Positions 39,974-48,976 of a stretch of 64,000 nucleotides of DNA are shown here, in pieces. This DNA comes from Pyronema omphalodes (lineage: Eukaryota; Ascomycota; Pezizomycetes; Pezizales; Pyronemataceae). A program made the position numbers and the translations under genes. Below the pieces are notes generated by a model, which was not told where the DNA came from, did no database searches, and saw only the letters and a program-made list of their open reading frames with translations. The DNA lies in contig JAJJXM010000025.1 in assembly GCA_024516155.1 (NCBI GenBank), forward strand, positions 1-64,000, in the 5' to 3' direction. The first letter of the stretch is position 1. The number at the start of each line of letters is the position of its first letter.

Positions 39974-42900
39974 ATGTCTAGCTACAACAGACTGGCAGCA
40001 ACCATACGGATCGTCTCCCACAACGTGAACCGACAACGAACAGCACTCGATGCGCTGCTGAATAGCGCACACAACACAGCCGACATAATCCTAATACAAG
40101 AAATTCACATAACCGACATAACATACGCCACCACACACCCATCTTTCACACTGGTCTTGCCGCCGCGCGGAGATAGAACCACCAACAGAACAGCCGCCTA
40201 TGTGACCAGGACAAACCCATACCTCAGGGTTTCTCAGCGCACCGATATATGCGCGGATCCTGACCTCCAGGTCCTTGAGGTAGGCACCGACCTAATTCCT
40301 TCCTTCTTTCTTTTTAATATATACAACGAAAAACACCCCGAAAACAATATTTATACCATCCCGAGAGCCCTCACCCCCCTCCCCCTCCCCCGCAGGTGCA
40401 TCATCACAGGTGACCTCAACGCTCACCATGCCCTGTGGAACTCCTCCACACGTTCCCCCACCCGCGCCACCGAAATAGTTGACCTCATCGAACAAAGAGA
40501 CTGGACCCTCGTGTCCGTCCCTGACATTCCCACCTACTACTACAACCAAGGCCGCAGTTCTTCCGTCCTCGACCTGACCCTAGCATCGCCCCACATGGCA
40601 GAGGAAACAATCAACTGGGCAATTGACGACGACAACGCTACGGGATCTGACCATGAAGTCATACGTTTCGAAGTGCACACAACCCACCCAGACGCTGAAA
40701 CAACCCCCCCAACAAACCGACTGAACTGGAAAAAGACGGATTGGGAGCTCTTCGCCGAAACCCTCCGTGCCTCGTGCTTAGCCCTCACACCATCATGGAC
40801 ACAATACCGCAACCACCCTACCACAGACAACCTCGATACGTGGGCGGAGTCAATACGTGATGCCATCCTTAATGCCGCGACTACGTCCACCCCCGTACTA
40901 CAAGTGACCCCACAATCGAAAAGATGGTGGACCGCAGAAGTCACCGAGGCAAGGAAAAAGATGACCAAAGCAAGACGTAAGTGGAAACGCAAACGTGACG
41001 ATAGATCCCACCTAAACTACAAACAACACCGAAACGAATACCACAGAACCATTCGAACGGCGAAAGATGCGAAGTGGAAGGAATATCTTTCCCAAGCCGA
41101 AGGACCCGATGTATGGCAGGCGTTTAGGTACACCAACCCTCGGCGTGCTCAGCTAACACCAAACCTCCGCGCAATGATAAACGGCCAAGAAACAATCTGC
41201 AGCTCCTTCGACGCAAAGGTAGAGGCCTTCCAGAAGTTGTTTCCCCCGCCGCCGCCACCACCGCCTCCGTCCGTCCTCCCCCCGCGCCGCGAGTTGCAGT
41301 GGACAACCTTTACACCGACAGAGGTAGAAACAGCGATATTCTCCTCCTCGCCGAAGAGGGCCCCCGGACCCGATGGGCTCACATTGGCCTGCCTGCGCCA
41401 AGCATACCTTACCATCCCCGAACACATGAACAACCTCTACGCCACATTAGGGACGGTAGGCTACCATCCGCGATGCTGGCGCCAGGCCACCACAGTCATT
41501 ATCGCCAAACCTAACAAGCCGGATTACAGCAATCCAAAGGCATACCGTCCGATTGCGCTCCTAAACTGCCTTGGGAAGACCCTCGAAAAACTAATGGCCA
41601 CTCGCCTAGGCACGATGGCAGACTCTCACGACTTACTACATAGAGACCAAATAGGTGGACGCCCGCAGAGATCAGCAATTGACGCGGCGATGGCGCTGGT
41701 GCACGACGTCGAGATTGGGAAATCTCACGGAATGCTAACCTCTGCCCTCTTCCTCGATGTTCGTGGAGCATTCGACAACGTCTCTGCTGAACGCCTCCAA
41801 CAAACATTACGACAGCTTGGGTGCCCGCGACCAGTAGTATCGTGGTGCCAGTCTTTCCTCGCAGATCGCACGATCGCTCTGGCGTTCGATGGGCGAACTG
41901 ACACGCAACGCCCAGTGCAAACAGGCATCCCACAAGGTTCCCCTGCATCCCCCATACTTTTCTTATTATACCTCCGCCCATTATTCGACGAACTAGCGCA
42001 GGTACACCCGTACGCCTGGACACCTAGCTACATTGACGACGTAGCGATCGTCGTCCAGGGACGCACCAGAAAAGCGAACGCCCGCGCACTTGAGAACATT
42101 ACGACAACAGCCTTTCGGTGGGCCGACGCAAACGCCGTTGCATTTGACGATGCCAAGTCAGAGCTCCTGCATTTCCACTGGGCACGCACCGATAGCATCA
42201 CTGAGGAGGAAAAAGTTAAGTTACCAAACGGTACAGTTATCACACCGGGAACACAAGGAGGAGAGAAGGATGTTGTGCGGTGGATAGGCCTGTATTTAGA
42301 TAGGAAACTTAACTTTAGAAAACATGTAGCTAGACGAGTAACCGCCGCGCAAAGAACTCTGAACGCACTGTGTAGGTTAGCACGGTACGAAACAGGTCTG
42401 TCCCCCGCTGCTACAAGACTAATCTACCAGGCGTGTGTCCAGTCGAGAGCAGACTACGGCGCAGAGATATGGTGGAACCAACAAAAAGACCTTGCCCGCA
42501 CCCTCCAGAATCAACAGAACACCGCCCTCCGCAGGATTCTCAACGCTTTCACCTCTACTCCGATCCTGGCCCTCCACAATGGGTCCGCACTCCCCCCCGT
42601 CACAATACGTCTTGACAACCGTCAGCGGAAATACGCCCTGCGCACCCTCACTCTACCCGCTTCGCATCCTATCATCACACGCTGCCCCGTCTCGTTTCCC
42701 GCCCCGAGTATCGAGGATGCCTCCATCAACCCGGACACCGAGTACGACCACCCGTGGCACGTCCCAGGACAAGCCCCGTCCCGCCTCCTGCACGTCATCA
42801 GCACCCTCTCCCCGTGGGTCCAACCAAACGCCGAAATCGAGGACACCTCCCAAAACATCCCCGACGACGACCTCGCCCCTACATTAACGATCGACATCTC

Positions 42901-43894
42901 CTCCTCCCCGAAGGCTGAAGCTGCCGACGACCACCTCCTCCTCCTCCACGCCCTTCGCCAACGATCGGATACTATACTACTGTACACGGACGGCTCCCAA
43001 CTTGACGGCATAACAGGCGCAGGATACACCATCCCCCACGGGCTGCCACGACCTGTCAACTCCATAGTGCCCATGGGTGACAGAACAGAAGTCTTCGACG
43101 CGGAAGTTATGGCCATCCACGAAGGACTCCGGACATGCCTGACACACATTCGACGCAACGACCAATACGACAAACACATCCACGTTTTTACCGACAACCA
43201 GGCCGCGATACGTCGAGCCTCTCACCTCCGTCGAGGCCCCGGCCAGGAGCTCGCCTGGGCCATCCACAACACCGCTCACGACCTTCACACTTACGGTACC
43301 TCAATTACCATCCACTGGGTCCCAGGACACACCAGCGTCCCCGGAAACGAAGCCGCCGACGAACTGGCCCGACAGGCGACAACAGTACCGCCACGCCGAC
43401 AAATACCGATATCCCTCACTTGGCTGCGCCGCCGCGCTCGGGAGAGGTACACCGAAGACTGGGCTACCTGGTTCACCTCTTCCCCCCGACCGCGCACGTA
43501 CACCGCCACACACCGCCGCAAAATGGACACTGCGTACACCGAAAACCCCCGCTGGATATCAACTGCAATCCTGGGTCTTCGCACCGGCCACGGGTACTTC
43601 CTCAACTGCTTGGCCCACCCTCCATCCGACGCATACCCCTCCCGCAGCTGCAGCTGCCCAATCCATCCACTGCAGACGCCTCGACACCTCCTCCTGAGCT
43701 GCCCCGACTTCCAGGCCGCTCGCTCCACACTCAGGAAGGACCTCAAACTCAGACAACACTCCCGGATCAACCTAAACACCATTCTGAACACCCCCTCCGG
43801 CACCAAGGCTCTTTCCACCTTTATCTCTGCAACCAAGGTTGCTACCTCGACCTGGGCACACTCCCGGCTAGAGAAGCCTCGCAGAAGGGCATAG
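39974..43894 (+). CDS. LINE A3 ORF2: endonuclease, RT, RNase H, zinc motif
   Basis: 1306 codons, uninterrupted, the same length and domain order as A1. Endonuclease motifs G-D-L-N-A-H (about 40411) and G-S-D-H-E (about 40644); RT Y-I-D-D (about 42030); RNase H Y-T-D-G-S-Q (about 42985) and W-V-P-G-H (about 43316); C-terminal C-S-C-P-I-H (about 43651). Differences from A1 are scattered substitutions such as the N-to-G change near 42580. It is a second potentially active master copy. Confidence 0.95.
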   Translation: MSSYNRLAATIRIVSHNVNRQRTALDALLNSAHNTADIILIQEIHITDITYATTHPSFTLVLPPRGDRTTNRTAAYVTRTNPYLRVSQRTDICADPDLQVLEVGTDLIPSFFLFNIYNEKHPENNIYTIPRALTPLPLPRRCIITGDLNAHHALWNSSTRSPTRATEIVDLIEQRDWTLVSVPDIPTYYYNQGRSSSVLDLTLASPHMAEETINWAIDDDNATGSDHEVIRFEVHTTHPDAETTPPTNRLNWKKTDWELFAETLRASCLALTPSWTQYRNHPTTDNLDTWAESIRDAILNAATTSTPVLQVTPQSKRWWTAEVTEARKKMTKARRKWKRKRDDRSHLNYKQHRNEYHRTIRTAKDAKWKEYLSQAEGPDVWQAFRYTNPRRAQLTPNLRAMINGQETICSSFDAKVEAFQKLFPPPPPPPPPSVLPPRRELQWTTFTPTEVETAIFSSSPKRAPGPDGLTLACLRQAYLTIPEHMNNLYATLGTVGYHPRCWRQATTVIIAKPNKPDYSNPKAYRPIALLNCLGKTLEKLMATRLGTMADSHDLLHRDQIGGRPQRSAIDAAMALVHDVEIGKSHGMLTSALFLDVRGAFDNVSAERLQQTLRQLGCPRPVVSWCQSFLADRTIALAFDGRTDTQRPVQTGIPQGSPASPILFLLYLRPLFDELAQVHPYAWTPSYIDDVAIVVQGRTRKANARALENITTTAFRWADANAVAFDDAKSELLHFHWARTDSITEEEKVKLPNGTVITPGTQGGEKDVVRWIGLYLDRKLNFRKHVARRVTAAQRTLNALCRLARYETGLSPAATRLIYQACVQSRADYGAEIWWNQQKDLARTLQNQQNTALRRILNAFTSTPILALHNGSALPPVTIRLDNRQRKYALRTLTLPASHPIITRCPVSFPAPSIEDASINPDTEYDHPWHVPGQAPSRLLHVISTLSPWVQPNAEIEDTSQNIPDDDLAPTLTIDISSSPKAEAADDHLLLLHALRQRSDTILLYTDGSQLDGITGAGYTIPHGLPRPVNSIVPMGDRTEVFDAEVMAIHEGLRTCLTHIRRNDQYDKHIHVFTDNQAAIRRASHLRRGPGQELAWAIHNTAHDLHTYGTSITIHWVPGHTSVPGNEAADELARQATTVPPRRQIPISLTWLRRRARERYTEDWATWFTSSPRPRTYTATHRRKMDTAYTENPRWISTAILGLRTGHGYFLNCLAHPPSDAYPSRSCSCPIHPLQTPRHLLLSCPDFQAARSTLRKDLKLRQHSRINLNTILNTPSGTKALSTFISATKVATSTWAHSRLEKPRRRA

Positions 43895-44729
43895 ACCCCT
43901 ACCGCTGACTACACTGACCGCAGTACCTTAGGAACTTTCGCGCGCGCTGATTTTGCAGTGCTTTCTTACTTAGGATTTCTGTTTTGTAAAAAAAAAAAAA
44001 AAAAAAAAAGGGGACAAGAAAAAGGGGAGGTAGAAGAGGGATAGGCGGAGAGAAAGGGAACGGGCACGCGGCGACAGGATCGGGCTGGGGTCGTTGCTTG
44101 GGTCTGCTTGGGGTTCGGGTGTTTTGAGTTTTCTTTTCTTTGTCTTTCAATTGTTTGTCTTACGGGTTGGAGTTGTTTTATGGTACGGCGGATGAGAAGG
44201 GCACGGATGGTGAATGGTGCACGGGAAGGGAGATGACGGGGACGGCAGGCGAGAGAGGGCAGACGAGTTTCTTTTGTACTTTCCTTTGTTTGGGTGCGAC
44301 AATGTTTTTCTTATGTTCGAAGGGCGGGAGGAGTGCGGGGCGTTGCGAAAGGAGAGAAAGGGGCGCGGGGAAGGGGCAGAGGAGGACGACGGGAGTTTTC
44401 TTTTTCTTTTGTACGCGGAGGAAACAAAGGCGGTTAAATGGCTAAACATGGGAAGGGGAAGGGAGGAGGAAAGGGAGGAGCCCGGCGAGGCGGCCTCTGT
44501 GCAAGCAGGGCACTTGGAACATCAGACGCGCTTGGACAAGAAACCCCCGTAGTATACAGTGGGGACAGACCCCACAACCACAACGATCAAGAGGAGGAGA
44601 CTGGCAGAGGTGGAGACTGGGTTTTTGCTTTTACATTTCTTTCTTCTTCTCTTTTGTATTTATCTGTCCCTTGTCATAACCTTCGGGTTGCAAACAAGTA
44701 ATGAGAGAACAAACAAACAAACAAACAAA
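43895..44729 (+). other. LINE A3 3' UTR
   Basis: Same plan as in A1 but without the TTTTTC expansion; A22 run at 43988-44009 and terminal AACC-TTCG-GGTT hairpin near 44680. Confidence 0.75.
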
Positions 44730-45360
44730 CGAGGCCAAGTCTAGAGTCGGATGTTTTGGTGGGGCGTTTGGTGACTCTTCCGGAGACGTTCGTTGATTTC
44801 TTAGAGGTCGCGATGGCGGAGGAGCCAGCGTGCGGGGCGTTGATTCGGGAAAGCTCGTCGGGGCTAAAAATATTCTCGGGTACCTGCATACGCGAGGGCG
44901 TGGCGGGGATGGGTGCGTTAGCGTCCATTGCTTAACCGGTGGTGAGGTAAGCGATGGCGAAGAGTCACGTGAGGAGGCTCTTGCTAAGCGAGCACGAAAA
45001 TTTCTCGCGAGGAAAGGGGTCCGGAGGGGGGAAAATTCGGGGGATCACCACAACCAGTGCTGCTGGTGGGGGGGGGATTTGGGGGGGGGGGGATTTCGGT
45101 ATGCCGAAACCGAAAATAAGGTCGGTTTGATGATTGGGGGGCGGGTGGTGGAGCGGCGTTGATGAAAGTGCCCGGAATCCGGCCCGGAGGTCCCAGAATC
45201 GCGTTTTTCCGCTGAATCTCAACGGTAAACGGTAGCTGGGTTCCGAAAATCGAGATTCGGGGTAATTCCGAGGTAAGAAGTCGATTGCCGATTCGAAAAT
45301 CGGGGAAATTGTTGTTGTTGTCGCAAATGCAGGGGGGGGTCAGCGGTTGCTGTGTGGTGG

Positions 45361-45416
45361 TTTGACGAGGGTACAGGTGGTTGGATGCGTGTATGAGTTA
45401 ATAAATAAATAAATAA
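45361..45416 (+). mobile_element. 3' remnant and tail of half-LINE D3
   Basis: It contains ggttggatgcgtgtatgag and (AAAT)n next to the right TSD copy. The preceding gacgagggtacagg is the reverse complement of the sequence just upstream of the tail in D1 (10417-10430), so a tiny inversion or patch lies at the junction with A2. Confidence 0.65.
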
Positions 45417-45432
45417 ATGGACAGCAGAGGCC

Positions 45433-46642
45433 ATTAAGGAGGACCACGACGCCCTGATAACCACTCGTTCTGGTGCAGGCGTCGACATTAACTCTATTCC
45501 CTCCTCGACCCGAACAACGATATCATCGAATAAACGAACAAGTGCAGAGGTTGACTTTACGTGTCCTAGTGACAAAGACCTTCGAACAGCACATAGACAG
45601 TCTTTCCGCCTTGAACCAACAAGCAATTTCGAGATGTGGCACAGGAGACTGGCCCACCTCAATACCGAGTCCTTGTCTAAAATCATTCATTCGACTGATA
45701 AGACCACATCATCAGATCATCTCCAGTCCTGCACAACGTGCATACAGGCCAAAAACCGACAGTCCTTTATCAGATTACCAACCGAACGTGCGAGCAAGCC
45801 CTTCGAACTTGTCCACTCGGATGTCTGCGGCCCTATGTCGACTCCGTCGATCAGCCAACGACGGTATTATATCATCTACATTGATGACTTTAGTCGTTTT
45901 GCCAAAGTTTACTTCCTGAAATCAAAATCCACAGACGCGGTGCTACCGGTATTCCAAGAATACAAAGTGTGGATTGAATCTCAAGGACATAAGAATCTTC
46001 GGTTCAGGTGTGATAATGGCACAGGGGAATTTAACAATCAACAGTTCCGTTCTTTCCTGGCGAAAAACGGTATCTCGTTCGAACCCTCACCACCCTTCAC
46101 ACTGCATAAAAACGGGACTGCCGAGAGATTCATTCAGACAATCAACGGCAAAGCACGTTCCATGCTACTAGACGCCCAAGTTCCTCATCGCTTCTGGGCT
46201 GCGGCTGTCAACACGGCGGTCTACCTACACTCGATATCTCCGACTAGGACGCTCAAAGGCTGGCTAAGTCCTCATGAGGCCCTGTTTCACAGGCCGCCTC
46301 AGCTGCTACACCTTCGAAGATTCGGTTGCACGGTCTTCAAGCATATACCGAAGGAGCAGAGGACAGACAAGAACTGGAGCGCACGCGCGTCACACAGTAT
46401 GATGGTTGGGTACACAGAGTCGTCAAAGATTTGGCGCATCTATGACTTCAATTCACGTTCTGTCGTGCGCGCTTCCAACGTCGTCTTCTTAGAGGAAAAT
46501 AATGCCTTCGATTCTGAAGGACGTCCAAATACATCAGAGGAAATCATCAAGGCAATATCTGACTGTTTCCCTGATATCATTGAAGGAGGTGATGAGAATG
46601 CGTCAGCGCTCATATCACATGAGATAGACGCCCTCATTCAGA
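45433..46642 (+). CDS. pol: Copia integrase part of Pol
   Basis: In frame with the protease part. The zinc domain has H-R-R-L-A-H (about 45640) and C-T-T-C (about 45730). The catalytic core shows H-S-D-V-C-G-P (about 45815), C-D-N-G-T-G-E-F (about 46009) and N-G-T-A-E-R-F (about 46110), the three acids of the D,D-E triad. The C-terminal part has the usual G-Y-motif (V-G-Y-T-E-S-S-K). If not spliced, the frame stops at TGA 46654, just past a GTATGT. If the intron called next is removed, the frame continues into RT. Confidence 0.92.
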
Positions 46643-46779
46643 GTATGTACAAATGATCACCCCAACCTTTTTCCATGTCACCGCTGTAGGACCTTTCACG
46701 GCCACACGGTGTAGTCTCTTTCACGTTATCTTCGAGTCGGACCAGCCTTCATGCTGCCTCACTCTAACTATACATTGAC

Positions 46780-46792
46780 AATTCTGTCTTGA
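46780..46792. repeat. Target-site duplication of half-LINE D4 (second copy 48786-48798)
   Basis: aattctgtcttga on both sides of D4. Confidence 0.93.
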
Positions 46793-48785
46793 TTTATTTA
46801 TTTATTTATTTATTAACTCATACACGCATCCAACCGTAAGGTTATGGCGGAATCTACAGTAAATACAAAATTAAGAAACCCGGGTGTCAGGCCGAGCTCT
46901 CACTGGGTATGCCCCAGAGCTTGTCGTTAGGGTGTGGGGTTGTAGACCCCCAAGTCTCGTTGTGCTTTTGTTCGTCAAGCGTCGTCTGTTCCAGGAGCCC
47001 TGTACGCTCGGAGGCCACCTCGCCGGGTCGTTCCCCCATTTCCTCCACCCTTCCCCTCCCGTTTTTAACCATTTTTCCGCCTTTATTTCCCCCACAAAGC
47101 AAAAACAAAACCAAAGCAAAGTTAAACAGCCGCCGGGCCACCTACGCCCCCACTCTCCTCTCCTCTCTCAACTCCTCCGCCGGTGTCTTCTGACTCTTTG
47201 CCCTTTGAGACACCCGGGCCCGCCCTGCCCCTCTTCTCCTCCCCTCTCTCCCCTTCTCCTTCCTTCTTCCTCAGCCTTCTCGCTGCTCCCCCTCGCCTCT
47301 CTCCCCTTCTTGTCCGTGGTGTTGTCAGTCCAAGATTGCCATTCCCAAGCACAATCTGGACGTTGATGCCTCCGCTCTTGACGACTTCTGCCCAAGTCTT
47401 CTTTGCAGAGGGGGTTGTCGTTCTGGGTTGGTGGGTATTCTTTCCCCGGCCACCATTCTTTGTTGTAGGGGTCTTGCTGGGTGTCGCTGCCGTCGGTCTC
47501 GTCTCCTGCGCTCTCTGCTTCTTCCTCTGTGTAGCCTTCGCCTCCACAGTCTTCCATCCGTTGGTCTCAGCAGGGGCAGTGCTTGGGGCGTCGGGTAGAG
47601 GTGTGTCCTGAGCAGATGAACTGTCAGGGTGAGGTTCCGATGTCGCTTCGGTCGATGTGATTGCGAGGAGAGGTAGGGGGGACTTAAGCTTGAGGGCATC
47701 AAGCTTGTCCTGGGCGGCGGTAGTCGCATGTTATGAGTGCATCAGGCTTCGCACCGGTGATGCAGCTCTCGGTTTGTGGTTGACCGGTACTCTGGTCATT
47801 GGTGATGTGGGTTCGGTGTTCTGGTCGCTTCCCCTTCGCTTTCTCTTGCCAGGAGGGTTGCGAACAGCGTCCAGGACATCCTGAATGTCATGTTAGACAA
47901 CGGACAGTTGCAAAGTCATCTCTTCCATCGCGGAGGAAGAGGCCGAGGGGTTCGGTGAGGGGTGCGCCGAAATGACTTGTTGCTGTTCGTCGATTTTCTT
48001 CGTCAGGGCGTCCACAGCAGCCTTGAGGGCTGCTGTTTCTGCCTGTGTAGAGACGTATGCTTCGCGCAGCGTCGCGTTTTCGAAGAGCAGATCGTCAAAT
48101 TTCGTCATCATGACGTCGAATCTGCCGTGTATCGCATCGTTGTTGTTGCGTATGGATTCCTCGAGTGTATTGAAGCGTCGCTGTGTGTCCTGATAGGTCT
48201 GGTGTACCCCCAGGTAGCTGGCTCCTATGAACTCGGTCCAGTTGTCTGCAAACAGTTGGTCAAGGGTGGCATAGTTGTCATTATGCGAGGCTGCCTCATT
48301 ATCTGCAGATACTATTTGACGACGGTATTTACTGAACAGGCTGGGTTCAGTTGTCGCCTGTTTCTGCTTTGTTGAAGCCGAAGGAACTGGTGATCCTGCC
48401 AAGACCACGCTCTGGAAGGGCTTTCCAGCGAAGTTTCCATCAACTTCATCAACTTTTCCATCTCTTCCATCAAAAGTAGGATCGGATCCATCATGAGGAG
48501 GGTCGGCCCGAACGTTGTACGCGTTTTCGGACCGTTTCGATCGTTGGGCGTTGTTCTGTCGTTGTTTTGGCGACATTTCGCGAGGTGGGGTAAGCCAAAA
48601 CTCGTGAAAACTCTGATTTTGCGACAAAAGTCAACAAAAACGACGTAGAATTCCCTGAAAATTCAGAGAACAACGTAACAGAGTGCTGCGAATCGGAAGC
48701 CGATGAGAAAACCGGGGGTTTCGGTGCTCGTTGTTGAGAATGCAGGGGGGGGGGGGGTCGCCGTTGCCGTGTGGTGTCGGTATTT
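46793..48785 (-). mobile_element. Half-LINE D4, full length, degenerate ORF
   Basis: 1993 bp in minus orientation. The 5' end (48750-48785) is cacggcaacggcga plus C run with a few extra bases (aaataccg) in front. The 3' hairpin and (AAAT)n are at 46793-46850. It lies inside the candidate copia intron. Confidence 0.92.
47122..48576 (-). pseudogene. D4 ORF1-like protein, with nonsense changes
   Basis: The ATG is at 48576-48574. The frame stops at a TAA near 47893, after Q-L-S-V-V, and again near 47731. The remaining C-terminal frame with K-T-W-A-E-V-V (about 47380-47405) is open to the family stop at 47122. The central part (T-L-D-Q-L-F and F-D-V-M-M) is close to D2. Confidence 0.8.
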
Positions 48786-48962
48786 AATTCTGTCTTGAAT
48801 GTCACTGTCCCGATCAGCCTTCATGCTGTCCGGACTACTCTTGCTAGGCGAATATGCCACACACTGATTATCATCAGTTCAAGGATACTTATCCTGAAAT
48901 TTTATCCGATTAACACTCCGCTGTGCATCTCCTCACGAGATTCTGCCACGGAATTCCTGTCT

Positions 48963-48976
48963 ACTGTTTTTTCCCT
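48963..48976. repeat. Target-site duplication of half-LINE D5 (second copy 50959-50972)
   Basis: actgttttttccct on both sides of D5. Confidence 0.93.

Larger units (their letters stand above)
37825..44729 (+). mobile_element. LINE A3 (Tad1 clade), full length, intact ORF2
   Basis: 6905 bp with a 14-bp TSD, inside ORF1 of A2. The 5' end shows cccacacagcaaccgctga plus C run (37841-37865) after 16 extra bases (tacctaatactatcac) not found in other copies. ORF1 is 38271-39962, ORF2 39974-43894 and the 3' UTR 43895-44729 with A22 (43988-44009), hairpin AACC-TTCG-GGTT and (AAAC)n. It is the innermost insertion in this part of the nest. Confidence 0.95.
36318..44931 (-). pseudogene. LINE A2 ORF1, split by LINE A3, with a replaced central region
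   Basis: The coding parts are 44931-44744 (start, acidic N-terminus) and 37824-36318 (rest, to stop). The frame joins in phase across A3, giving about 564 residues. The C-terminal half (W-Y-K-L-A-V-H-G-I-P about 36930, knuckle C-R-R-C about 36660) is nearly the same as in A1, A3 and A4. The middle, from about 37640 to 37190, differs: a L-S-E-L-I-K...helix and D-I-H-H-W-M-A-R-C replace the helix and hinge of the other copies. Confidence 0.85.
29560..45360 (-). mobile_element. LINE A2 (Tad1 clade), minus strand, split by D2 and A3
   Basis: It reads right to left. The 5' signature is at 45340-45360, ORF1 starts at 44931, ORF2 ends at 30402 and the tail (AAAC)n lies at 29560-29580. Own sequence (29560-34150, 36154-37824, 44744-45360) totals about 6.88 kb, a full-length A element. 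D2 and A3 insert with perfect TSDs and both ORFs are in frame across them. No clear TSD surrounds A2 itself. Confidence 0.92.
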
